A DNA stretch of 44,515 nucleotides from assembly GCA_900318625.1 (NCBI GenBank), contig ONLG01000010.1:1-44515 (forward strand). Reading direction: 5' to 3'. The notes below the pieces were generated by a model, which was given only the letters and a program-made list of their open reading frames with translations, ran no database searches and had not been told where the DNA came from. Positions 25,919-33,804 of the stretch are shown here, piece after piece (the stretch's first letter is position 1; every line of letters starts with the position of its first letter). A program made the translations under genes and the position numbers. Source of the stretch: an uncultured Prevotella sp. Its GTDB lineage: Bacteria > Bacteroidota > Bacteroidia > Bacteroidales > Bacteroidaceae.

Positions 25919-27640
25919 ATGAGAAAAAACATTTGCCGCACTACAACAGCCTTACTGATAGTCATTTGGCTATCAATGCCATCGTGTCGGGCTGCCCAGA
26001 AACCAGCAGTCAAGGCTTCCACCTGCCCCACGGTGAGGCTTGAGGTAAGGCGGCTGGCCGACCTTAATGTTCCACGCAACTGCCATCTGACGTTTGTGGC
26101 AGGCGGCGATGTGGTTGTGGTGGGCGGCCACACGTCGGGATTTGTGCCTACCGCCACTGCCGAATACCTGCACGGCGGCAAATGGCACTTGCTGAACACC
26201 GTCTACAGCCACGACCAGGCCACGTCGCTGCCTATGCGGTCTGGCAAGGTGATGATTGCCGGCGGCCACGAGCAGCACCTCGGCATAGGACAAATCTTCG
26301 CTATGGAGTTCTACGACCCAGCCTCGCACACGTTCACCGGGTGGGGATGCCTGGACCAGAAGCGTTGCTGGGCGTCGGCCATTGAGCTCGACAAGGGGGA
26401 GGTGATAATCACCGGCAACTGGTATCACGACGACTCCATAGAGATGTACGACGGCAAGGTGAACAACCACCATATAAAGGCCGTCAGCGTGTCTCGCGCC
26501 TATCCCTACCTTTTCCGCACGGCGCGGGACAACGTGATGATGCTCTCGGCAACCGACAACCGCGGCAACCAGCCCGACACCATCGTCGTTGACCAGCTGC
26601 GCGGCGACCCGTTCGTGCCTGCCCTGCTGACAGAATGGAAGCCCACGAGCGGCCAGAATGAGCACCGCACACAGGAGAGCTTCATAGGCAACGAGGAAGC
26701 GGGCGACTACCGCTATCTGATGGCTCTGCACAACCGACGTGGCGAAACGCGCATAGCACTCACCGAGGGAACTAACATAAGCCTTCTGCCCACAAAACAC
26801 CCCATTCCTTCGTCAACCCGCTGGGGCAAGATAGACTATTACGCCACCGTGATAGCAGACCGCCAGGCCCAGAAAGCCTACCTCACCGGCGCAGACGAAC
26901 AACGCCGACTGTATGTAGTGGCTATAGACTACAGCCCGCTGACACAGCCCAAAGCCAAGCGGGGGCAGCCACTACCCATCACGCTCTACTACACCGAGCC
27001 CCTCGCCGACATCGGCTTCAGTATTCCTGTGATCACACCTAAGGGCAACCTGATGATTACCGGCGGCATCAAGGATAGCAACTTCAGCCCCTACTCCACC
27101 GTGGTCTTGCTGCCCGTGGGCGACAGCAAGGAGTTTTCGGAGATTACAGGCCTGCCCGTTTGGATAATCCTTGCCGTGCTGTTAGCTGTCGTTGCCATTG
27201 CCGCTGCTATATATATAATAATGTGTAACCACAAAAAGAAAGCTCTTGCCCAGCGCAAGGAGGCAGAGAAAGGCGACAAGCCATCCGGTACGTCTGCCAC
27301 GGCTACCTACGAGCTGATGCAGAAGATAGACTATCTGATGAATGAGAAGCGGATATACCTCAACAGCGACTGCAAGCTGTCGGACATAGCCTCGCTGCTG
27401 GGCACCAACAGCCGCTATGTGAGCGAGAGCATAAAGCAGCACAAAGGCATCACGTTCACTCAGTACGTCAACGGCTACCGCATAGCCCACGCACAGCGTC
27501 TGCTCACCACCGACCCCGACATGAAGCTTGCCGCCGTATGCGTAGAGTCGGGCTTCAGCAACGAAACCACCTTCTTCAGAATATTCAAGGCCATCACTGG
27601 CATGACGCCGGGCGAGTGGCTACGAGAAAAGAATGGGTAG
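25919..27640 (+). CDS. transmembrane Kelch-AraC one-component regulator, paralogue 2
   Basis: 573 residues. N-terminal signal or anchor (~7-25); exported Kelch-like domain (~35-400) with GGDVVVVGGHTSGFVPTATAEYLHGG, SGKVMIAGGHEQHLGIGQ and KGNLMITGG; a membrane helix (~413-435, VWIILAVLLAVVAIAAAIYII); and an AraC DNA-binding domain (~465-570) with LSDIASLLGTNSRYVSESIK and CVESGFSNETTFFRIFKAITGMTPGEWL. Same plan and many identical stretches as the 20969-22678 protein. It has its own consensus promoter and no coupled membrane gene. It lies between two runs of small exported genes and plausibly controls one or both. Calling the sensor Kelch-like rests on repeated GG-containing blades, not on a search. 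Confidence 0.88.
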   Translation: MRKNICRTTTALLIVIWLSMPSCRAAQKPAVKASTCPTVRLEVRRLADLNVPRNCHLTFVAGGDVVVVGGHTSGFVPTATAEYLHGGKWHLLNTVYSHDQATSLPMRSGKVMIAGGHEQHLGIGQIFAMEFYDPASHTFTGWGCLDQKRCWASAIELDKGEVIITGNWYHDDSIEMYDGKVNNHHIKAVSVSRAYPYLFRTARDNVMMLSATDNRGNQPDTIVVDQLRGDPFVPALLTEWKPTSGQNEHRTQESFIGNEEAGDYRYLMALHNRRGETRIALTEGTNISLLPTKHPIPSSTRWGKIDYYATVIADRQAQKAYLTGADEQRRLYVVAIDYSPLTQPKAKRGQPLPITLYYTEPLADIGFSIPVITPKGNLMITGGIKDSNFSPYSTVVLLPVGDSKEFSEITGLPVWIILAVLLAVVAIAAAIYIIMCNHKKKALAQRKEAEKGDKPSGTSATATYELMQKIDYLMNEKRIYLNSDCKLSDIASLLGTNSRYVSESIKQHKGITFTQYVNGYRIAHAQRLLTTDPDMKLAAVCVESGFSNETTFFRIFKAITGMTPGEWLREKNG

Positions 27641-27671
27641 TAGTTTGCCCTTTATTATTTTATAGGGCTCC

Positions 27672-27794
27672 GTAAAAAAGTTCCAGAGGCCTTGTAGTAA
27701 TACAACAGGATAGTTGTAACAATACTCCAGAGGCTCTGGAGTATTGTTACAGAGCCTCTGGACAAACATTACCAAGGCCTTTGGGAAACATACA
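27672..27794. repeat. 13+9 bp (22-bp pitch) intergenic repeat array, copy 3
   Basis: Six cores at exact 22-bp spacing: GTAAAAAAGTTCC, GTAGTAATACAAC, GTAACAATACTCC, GGAGTATTGTTAC, GGACAAACATTAC, TGGGAAACATACA; spacers include AGAGGCCTT, AGAGGCTCT and AGAGCCTCT. The two central cores face each other, making 27716-27750 a 35-bp palindrome perfect except at its centre, which may terminate the regulator transcript. It starts 31 bases after that gene. The 320-bp gap 27641-27959 also contains the promoter at 27883-27913 and otherwise nothing evident. Confidence 0.88.
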
Positions 27795-27882
27795 AGACAA
27801 CTACAGCCCATTGGCACGTCCTCAGAAATGCCATTATTTACTAAAAAATCATGAAAGTGTGAGCCTAATTCAATATATGATA

Positions 27883-27913
27883 GTTGCCAAAACAGCCTGA
27901 AAAACTACTTTTG
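27883..27913 (+). promoter_or_regulatory. promoter of the second exported-protein run
   Basis: GTTG (27883-27886, one mismatch to TTTG), 19-bp spacer, TACTTTTG (27906-27913). Initiation near 27920 lies downstream of the ATG at 27884-27886, supporting the ATG at 27960 as the original start. Confidence 0.7.
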
Positions 27914-27959
27914 CAACTACTATCGGATCATAACAAACAACTAAAACCATATCAGTACC

Positions 27960-28318
27960 ATGAAAAAGATTATCATTTCGCTAACTCTTGCGGCATCAAC
28001 CGCCGCGCCGTCACCAACCGCGAGTATGCCGCTGCCACCGACATCTGGCTCAACACATCGGCTCCCGACGCTCCGGCAGTGGTCAACAACAGCCAGCGGC
28101 AGCTCTTCATCAAGTGTATGATGCAGGCCATAGGCCACGGCGCACCCAGTGGCGACATCGTAAGGCTCGCATCGCAGGACGAGGTGAACTACGGAAAGAA
28201 CAACAGCTATCTGTCCACGTCGAACAGCAGCCACATCTACTTCGTTTATCGCGGCTACTGGGAGAAGGACATACAGAGGAAAAGCGGCCTCGCCCTCTTC
28301 GGCGAAAAGATAAACTAA
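27960..28318 (+). pseudogene. small exported protein gene with an apparent frameshift
   Basis: ATG at 27960 opens a typical signal peptide start (MKKIIISLTLAAST) preceded by a good promoter. That frame then becomes Ser/Thr/Pro-rich nonsense and stops at TGA about 160 bases on. The frame that carries protein-like sequence from about 28000 (TNREYAAATDIWLNTSAPDAPAVVNNSQRQLF ... HIYFVYRGYWEKDIQRKSG) to the stop at 28316-28318 has no such start; its only ATG (27884) lies upstream of the inferred transcription start. Joining the two needs loss of one base near 27990-28015. Either a disrupted gene or a base error. Confidence 0.65.
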
Positions 28319-28352
28319 CAATAGAAACAATATTAACCAAAACCATACTATT

Positions 28353-28733
28353 ATGAAAAAATTACTATTTATCATTGCATTTTTGGCGGTTTCATCGCTA
28401 ACCTTCGCACAGGTTCAGAATATTTCGGTGAAATTCGTGAAGAACGAACCCACCAAGGAACTTATTACCAAGGTGCCTGGCACGAAAGCCATCTTTGACT
28501 TGTATCTGAACGGAACCCGTATTGGACAGGTAAATGTATCGCGCTACGATAACGGCGGTCTTGAGATAGAGAACGAGACCAATCGCACTATCAAAGCTGA
28601 GGCCTGGGGCGTCCGCAAAGGCGGAGAGGAACACCTGACACCCACTGTACTCGGTGATGGCGAGTCAGTTTCAAAAGTATTTGGCGGAGAGAAGTTCAGG
28701 AAAGTAAGGCTCAAAGTGTTAAGGGTTAAGTAA
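28353..28733 (+). CDS. small exported protein, unknown family
   Basis: 126 residues. Signal peptide MKKLLFIIAFLAVSSLTFAQ (cleavage near 20). The mature domain is beta-rich: NISVKFVKNEPTKELITKVPG, DLYLNGTRIGQVNVSRYDNG, EIENETNRTIKAEAWGVRKGG, ending FRKVRLKVLRVK. No Cys in the mature part. It lies 34 bases after the frameshifted gene, probably in the same transcript. Unrecognised. Confidence 0.7.
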   Translation: MKKLLFIIAFLAVSSLTFAQVQNISVKFVKNEPTKELITKVPGTKAIFDLYLNGTRIGQVNVSRYDNGGLEIENETNRTIKAEAWGVRKGGEEHLTPTVLGDGESVSKVFGGEKFRKVRLKVLRVK

Positions 28734-28828
28734 GAAGCCTACCCCCTACACTACTCCAGACATGGATTGGCAAAAGACAACAGCCCATAATCAAACAACT
28801 AACAATTCATTTTAAAACCAATACCATT

Positions 28829-29233
28829 ATGAAAAAGATTTTAGTTACACTGGTGGCACTCGTAGCCATGACGTTGAGCGTATCTGCTCAGGGATTGCAA
28901 AACATTAAAACATGGACTTGGACGGGCGGTCACGGCAAGAGCTATGTAGACCGCAGCACCCTTGACAGGAGAGCTAACACCTACCACTCCATCATCAACG
29001 ACAAGAACAGCGACATCAAGCTCTGCATACGCAAAGACGGCAAGAAAGCCTGGTACTCTTTCAACGGGGGTGTTCACTTCATGGCATTCTACGATGAGGC
29101 TATAACCCTGTCGGAGAAGGCTATCTTAGACAAGCGCAAGAAGACAAAGACCAGCGAGAAAAAGGGCACTTCGAACCAGAACAAGAAAGATTACACCAGC
29201 CCCTTCGACGTAGATGTAATCACGGTGAACTAA
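28829..29233 (+). CDS. small exported protein, GLQDI/WYSFNGGVHFM family, member 3
   Basis: 134 residues. Signal peptide MKKILVTLVALVAMTLSVSAQ. The body keeps the family landmarks (GLQNIKTWTWTGGHGKSYVD, NSDIKLCIRKDGKKAWYSF, NGGVHFMAFYDEAIT) but is the most diverged of the three. The tail is again Lys-rich (RKKTKTSEKKGTSNQNKKD) and ends SPFDVDVITVN. It closes the second exported run and is followed by a terminator. Conserved body with diverged tails argues that the body has a shared function and the tail specificity. Confidence 0.75.
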   Translation: MKKILVTLVALVAMTLSVSAQGLQNIKTWTWTGGHGKSYVDRSTLDRRANTYHSIINDKNSDIKLCIRKDGKKAWYSFNGGVHFMAFYDEAITLSEKAILDKRKKTKTSEKKGTSNQNKKDYTSPFDVDVITVN

Positions 29234-29263
29234 ATACGGGTTGCTTGTAGTCTATCCAAAAAT

Positions 29264-29310
29264 ATCAATGCGGCAGCTGACGATTGTCAGTTGCCTCATT
29301 GATATTTTTT
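29264..29310 (+). terminator. intrinsic terminator closing the inserted cluster
   Basis: ATCAATGCGGCAGCTGAC (29264-29281) and GTCAGTTGCCTCATTGAT (29286-29303) form an 18-bp stem with one wobble and one mismatch, loop GATT, then ATTTTTTT. Confidence 0.92.
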
Positions 29311-29413
29311 TATTTTGTTGGCGTCAAGACTTTAAGTGGAATAAATAGTAAGCAAATATCGCTATATGGCTACATTTTCCAACCGCATGGCAATGAAATA
29401 ATTATAAAATGTG

Positions 29414-29421
29414 TACTTTTG
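29414..29421 (+). promoter_or_regulatory. -7 box for argD
   Basis: TACTTTTG fits TAnnTTTG, 24 bases before the argD ATG. No consensus -33 was found. The half-promoter lets argD-proA be transcribed independently of the interrupted argR-argC operon. Confidence 0.55.
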
Positions 29422-29445
29422 CACCCGACATAAAACATACCAAGC

Positions 29446-30588
29446 ATGAAACTATTCGACGTTTATCCCCTCTTTGATGTCAACATTGTGCGCGGCAAGG
29501 GCTGCCACGTGTGGGACGACAAGGGGCAAGAGTATCTCGACCTGTATGGCGGCCATGCCGTGATAAGCATCGGCCACAGCCACCCTACTTATATAAATAA
29601 GGTGTCGGAGCAGCTCTCTAAGCTGGGCTTCTACTCCAACTCCATAGTAAACACGCTGCAACAGCAGCTTGCCGAGCGTTTAGGTGCCGCCAGCGGCTAC
29701 GACGACTATCAGCTGTTTCTTATCAACAGCGGTGCCGAGGCCAACGAGAACGCCCTGAAGCTGGCTTCGTTCCACAACGGTCGCACGCGCATCCTCTCGT
29801 GCGAGAAGGCTTTCCACGGACGCACCAGTCTTGCAGTGGAAGCAACGAACAACCCGAAGATTATAGCCCCGGTCAATGCCAACGGCCATGTGACCTATCT
29901 GCCGCTCAACGACCTCGGAGCATGGGAGCAGGAGCTGAGCAAGGGCGACGTGAGCGCTGTCATCCTGGAGTGCATTCAGGGCGTTGGCGGCATCAAGCTG
30001 GCCACAGCCGAGTTTGCCCAGGGCCTGCATAAGCTCTGCAAGGAGCACGGAGCAGTGCTTATCTGCGACGAGATACAGTGCGGCTACGGACGCAGCGGTC
30101 GCTTCTTCGCCCACCAGTGGCTCGGCATACGCCCCGACATCATCACCGTAGCCAAGGGCATCGGCAACGGCTTCCCTATGGGCGCTGTACTCATTTCGCC
30201 CGAGTTCAAGCCCGTCTACGGACAGCTCGGCACCACGTTCGGCGGCAACCATCTGGCTTGCGCAGCCGCCCTTGCCGTACTCGACGTGATGGAGAGCGAG
30301 GGACTGGTGGAGAACGCTCACCTCGTGGGCGACTACCTGACCGACCAGCTGCAACAGATGCAGCAGCGACAGAACCACATCACCGACGTGCGCGGACGCG
30401 GACTGATGATTGGCATCGACCTCGACGTGCCGCAGAAAGACGTGCGCCAGAAGCTTATCTACGACCACCACTGCTTCACCGGCTGCACGGGCACCAACAC
30501 CCTGCGCCTGCTGCCGCCGCTGTGCCTGTCGAAGGGCGAGGCCGACGACTTCCTCAGCCGCTTCGAGGCTACGCTCAGTGAGATTTAG
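29446..30588 (+). CDS. argD: acetyl/succinylornithine aminotransferase (class III PLP enzyme)
   Basis: 380 residues. Class III features: GKGCHVWDDKGQEYLDLYGGHAVISIGHSHP (~18-48), NSGAEANENALKLA (~88-101), ICDEIQCGYGRSGRFFAHQW (~206-225), and the PLP-binding Lys237 in VAKGIGNGFPMG. It transfers the amino group of glutamate to the acylated semialdehyde to give acylornithine. It stands apart from argC because of the 8.5-kb inserted cluster but is followed by proC (41 bases). Whether acetyl or succinyl is the natural acyl group depends on the pathway variant. Confidence 0.94.
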   Translation: MKLFDVYPLFDVNIVRGKGCHVWDDKGQEYLDLYGGHAVISIGHSHPTYINKVSEQLSKLGFYSNSIVNTLQQQLAERLGAASGYDDYQLFLINSGAEANENALKLASFHNGRTRILSCEKAFHGRTSLAVEATNNPKIIAPVNANGHVTYLPLNDLGAWEQELSKGDVSAVILECIQGVGGIKLATAEFAQGLHKLCKEHGAVLICDEIQCGYGRSGRFFAHQWLGIRPDIITVAKGIGNGFPMGAVLISPEFKPVYGQLGTTFGGNHLACAAALAVLDVMESEGLVENAHLVGDYLTDQLQQMQQRQNHITDVRGRGLMIGIDLDVPQKDVRQKLIYDHHCFTGCTGTNTLRLLPPLCLSKGEADDFLSRFEATLSEI

Positions 30589-30629
30589 CAATTATCCAAC
30601 ACACTCCATACAAACTATAAGAAAAGACA

Positions 30630-31421
30630 ATGAAGATAGCAATCATCGGAGCCGGAGCAATGGGCGGAGCCACCGTAGAGGGGCTGCTGAAGTGCGCCGA
30701 GTTCCAGAACGACAATATCACCGTGGCCGACCCGAACCAGCAAGTCATTGACAGCTTTGCTGAGAAAGGAGTCAGCGTGACCACCGACAACAGTGCTGCC
30801 ATAGAGGGAGCCGACGTAGTGGCAGTGTTTGTGAAGCCGTGGCTCGTAGAGAGCGTGCTGAGCGAGCTGAAGCCAGCCTTAGACTACAAACGACAGATGC
30901 TCATAGTCGTGGCAGCCGGTGTAGGGTCTGAGCAGATAAACACCTGGCTTGCCAAAGCCGACGGCTCGCTGCCCACACTCTTCCTGGCTATCCCCAACAT
31001 AGCAATAGCCCACAAGGCTTCTATGACCTTCCTCGTGCCAGTGGGAGCCACACCCGAGCAGACTGCGCAGATACGCCAGCTGTTCGACCTCGTGGGCCAG
31101 ACCATCGTCACTGAGGAACGCCTGCTGGCAGCCGGGACCACCCTGGCCTCATGCGGCATAGCCTATGCCATGCGCTACATACGCGCTTCGGTAGAGGGTG
31201 GAGTGGAGATAGGCTTCAAGGCTAAGGACGCCGAGCAGATAGTGTTGCAGACCGTGAAGGGAGCCGTAGAGCTGCTTCAGGCCACCGGCGAGCACCCTGA
31301 GGCTGCCATCGACAAGGTGACGACGCCGGGCGGAGTGACCATACGCGGACTGAACGAGATGGAACACGCAGGCTTCACCAGTGCCGTGGTACGCGGACTG
31401 AAAGCCGGGCTGAAGAGCTAA
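30630..31421 (+). CDS. proC: pyrroline-5-carboxylate reductase
   Basis: 263 residues, normal length. N-terminal Rossmann motif MKIAIIGAGAMGGATVEGLL. The C-terminal dimerisation region has VTTPGGVTIRGLNEMEHAGFTSAVVRGL (~230-257), the P5C reductase signature. It makes proline from P5C with NAD(P)H, downstream of proB/proA, which lie 2.4 kb further on in the same direction. A 9-bp tandem repeat separates it from the next gene. Confidence 0.97.
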   Translation: MKIAIIGAGAMGGATVEGLLKCAEFQNDNITVADPNQQVIDSFAEKGVSVTTDNSAAIEGADVVAVFVKPWLVESVLSELKPALDYKRQMLIVVAAGVGSEQINTWLAKADGSLPTLFLAIPNIAIAHKASMTFLVPVGATPEQTAQIRQLFDLVGQTIVTEERLLAAGTTLASCGIAYAMRYIRASVEGGVEIGFKAKDAEQIVLQTVKGAVELLQATGEHPEAAIDKVTTPGGVTIRGLNEMEHAGFTSAVVRGLKAGLKS

Positions 31422-31426
31422 AATCC

Positions 31427-31480
31427 CATAAGACTTATAAGTCCTATAAGTCCTATAAGACCTATAAGACCTATAAGCCC
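31427..31480. repeat. six 9-bp tandem units (TATAAGNCC)
   Basis: Units in order: CATAAGACT, TATAAGTCC (twice), TATAAGACC (twice), TATAAGCCC. It starts 5 bases after proC stops. Related TATAAG motifs lie in the composite repeat at 5655-5690. A 9-bp unit keeps any reading frame; read on the minus strand it gives a GLI repeat that is not a gene. Confidence 0.9.
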
Positions 31481-31522
31481 CATACCCCAAAAACCCAAAA
31501 GACAAACAACCAACTCACCATC

Positions 31523-32080
31523 ATGGAAGAAGCAATAAAACAGATTGGCCAGCGCCTGCGCGGCCTGCGCGAGGTGCTCGACATCACCACCGACGAGGCA
31601 GCACAAGTGTGCGGCATCACCGCCGAGCAGTACGAAAAGATGGAGAACGGCGAGAGCGAGCTCTCTGTGAGCAACCTTCAGAAGATTGCCAAGCACTACG
31701 ACGTGGCCCTCGACGTGCTGATGTTCGGCGAAGAACCCCACATGAGCAGCTATTTCCTCACCCGAAAGGGACAGGGAATGAGCGTGGAGCGACGCAAGGC
31801 ATACAAGTATCAGAGCCTGGCAAGCGGCTTCCGCGGACGCAAGGCCGACCCGTTCATCGTGCTCGTGGAGCCCAAGGAGGACAGCGACAAGCCCAAGGAG
31901 ATGAACGCTCACCCCGGACAGGAGTTCAACATGGTGCTCGAAGGCCATCTTGAGCTTACCATAGGCAAGAAGACCCTGCAGCTCACCGAGGGCGACAGCA
32001 TCTATTTCGATGCCACACTGCCCCACGGTATGCGCGCACTCGACGGCAAACCAGTGCGCTTTCTCGCCATCATTTTCTAA
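31523..32080 (+). CDS. XRE-family regulator with C-terminal cupin sensor
   Basis: 185 residues. An N-terminal helix-turn-helix of the Cro/C1 type (residues ~8-62: RLRGLREVLDITTDEAAQVCGITAEQYEKMENGESELSVSNLQKIA) is joined to a C-terminal cupin_2 domain (~112-180: HPGQEFNMVLEGHLELTIGKKTLQLTEGDSIYFDATLPHGMRAL). Such proteins bind a small ligand in the cupin and control an adjacent gene. Here the neighbour, 26 bases downstream, is an acyl-CoA synthetase, so the cupin may sense its substrate or product. Confidence 0.92.
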   Translation: MEEAIKQIGQRLRGLREVLDITTDEAAQVCGITAEQYEKMENGESELSVSNLQKIAKHYDVALDVLMFGEEPHMSSYFLTRKGQGMSVERRKAYKYQSLASGFRGRKADPFIVLVEPKEDSDKPKEMNAHPGQEFNMVLEGHLELTIGKKTLQLTEGDSIYFDATLPHGMRALDGKPVRFLAIIF

Positions 32081-32106
32081 CTGTCACACCAGTACAAACC
32101 GTCATT

Positions 32107-33804
32107 ATGGTAGAAAGATTTCTAAAGCAGACCACGTTTTCTTCAGTTGAAGACTACAACCGCAACCTTGAATTTATCATTCCCGACAACTTCAACTTTG
32201 CCTACGACGTAATGGATGTATGGGCATCAGAGCAGCCCGACAAGCTTGCAATGCTCTGGACGAGCGAACGTGGCGAGGAGCTGCGCTTCACCTTTGCCGA
32301 CCTCAAGGCCCAGACCGACCGCACGGCAGCCTATTTCCAGAGTCTCGGCATTGGCAAGGGCGACCCCGTGATGCTCATTCTCAAGCGCCACTACCAGTGG
32401 TGGCTGTCGATGCTTGCCCTGCATAAGCTCGGCGCAGTGGCCATTCCCGCCACACATATGCTCACTAAGAAGGACATCGTCTATCGCAACACTCGCGCCA
32501 GCGTTAAGGCCATCGTCTGCGTAAACGACGAGTATGTCACCTCACAGATACTGGCAGCACTGCCCGACAGCCCGTCGTGCGAGGTGCTCGTGGCTGTCAA
32601 CAGCGATGCCGAGGCCGGCAAAGCCGTGCCCGAAGGCTTCCACAACTGGACCGAAGAGTGGCCCAATGCCCCTGAGTTCGTGCGCCCGGAGCAGGTGAAC
32701 ACCAACGACGACACCATGCTGATGTACTTCACCAGCGGCACGAGCGGCGAACCCAAGATGGTGGCCCACGACTATCTCTATGCGCTGGGGCACCTGACGA
32801 CCGGCGTGTACTGGCACAACCTTGGTCCCGACAGCATCCACCTCACCGTGGCCGATACCGGCTGGGGCAAGGCCGTATGGGGAAAGTTCTACGGACAGTG
32901 GTTTGCCGGAGCAACGGTGTTCATCTACGACCACGAGAAGTTCACTGCCGAAAAGATACTCCGACAGATTGAGCGCTACCGCATCACATCGTTCTGCGCA
33001 CCGCCCACCATCTACCGCTTCCTCATACGCGAGGACTTCTCGGGCTACGACCTCTCCTCGCTGCGCTACTGCTGCACGGCTGGCGAAGCGCTGAATCCTG
33101 CTGTCTACGACAAGTTCTATGAACTTACAGGCATAAAGCTCATGGAAGGCTTCGGCCAGACCGAGACCACCATGACCCTCGGCACCATGCCGTGGATGAA
33201 ACCGAAGCCCGGCTCGATGGGTATGCCCAATGCACAGTACGACATAGACATTCTGAAGTCGGACGGCACACCGTGCGAAGACGGCGAGAAGGGCGAGATT
33301 GTGATTCGCGTCGACGACACAGCGGGCAACAGCGGCGCAGCAGGCAAGCCCATCGGACTGTTCAAGGGCTACTACCGCGACGAGGAACTGACCCGCAAGG
33401 CATGGCACGACGGCTACTACCACACCGGCGACGTGGCGTGGCGCGACGAAGACGGCTACTACTGGTTCGTGGGACGCATCGACGACGTGATAAAGTCCAG
33501 CGGCTACCGCATCGGCCCGTTCGAGGTTGAGAGCGCACTGATGACTCATCCTGCCGTAGTGGAGTGCGCCATCACGGGCGTTCCCGACGAAATACGCGGC
33601 ATGGTGGTCAAAGCCACCGTGGTGTTGGGCAGCGAATGGAAAGCAAAGGCCGGCGACGAGCTGGTTAAGGAACTGCAAGCCCACGTGAAGCGCACCACCG
33701 CACCATACAAATATCCGCGTATCATCGAGTTTGTCGACGAACTGCCGAAGACCATCAGCGGAAAGATACGCAGGGTTGAAATAAGAAACAACGACAAAGC
33801 ATGA
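32107..33804 (+). CDS. AMP-forming acyl-CoA synthetase (acetyl-CoA synthetase-like)
   Basis: 565 residues. Adenylate-forming motifs are in order: P-loop YFTSGTSGEPKMV (~207-219), EGFGQTETT (~344-352), YHTGDVAWRDEDGYYWFVGRIDDVIKSSGYRIGPFEVES (~438-477), and catalytic Lys553 in KTISGKIRR. It activates a short- or medium-chain acid (or an aromatic acid) to its CoA ester through an acyl-AMP. The chain length is not readable. It is paired with the XRE/cupin regulator and its TGA overlaps the proB ATG by four bases, an unusual coupling of fatty-acid activation to proline synthesis. Confidence 0.93.
   Translation: MVERFLKQTTFSSVEDYNRNLEFIIPDNFNFAYDVMDVWASEQPDKLAMLWTSERGEELRFTFADLKAQTDRTAAYFQSLGIGKGDPVMLILKRHYQWWLSMLALHKLGAVAIPATHMLTKKDIVYRNTRASVKAIVCVNDEYVTSQILAALPDSPSCEVLVAVNSDAEAGKAVPEGFHNWTEEWPNAPEFVRPEQVNTNDDTMLMYFTSGTSGEPKMVAHDYLYALGHLTTGVYWHNLGPDSIHLTVADTGWGKAVWGKFYGQWFAGATVFIYDHEKFTAEKILRQIERYRITSFCAPPTIYRFLIREDFSGYDLSSLRYCCTAGEALNPAVYDKFYELTGIKLMEGFGQTETTMTLGTMPWMKPKPGSMGMPNAQYDIDILKSDGTPCEDGEKGEIVIRVDDTAGNSGAAGKPIGLFKGYYRDEELTRKAWHDGYYHTGDVAWRDEDGYYWFVGRIDDVIKSSGYRIGPFEVESALMTHPAVVECAITGVPDEIRGMVVKATVVLGSEWKAKAGDELVKELQAHVKRTTAPYKYPRIIEFVDELPKTISGKIRRVEIRNNDKA

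Noticed and set aside
31418-32026. 202-residue minus-strand frame ending in GLI repeats
   Set aside because: It is antisense to the XRE/cupin gene and runs into the 9-bp tandem repeat.
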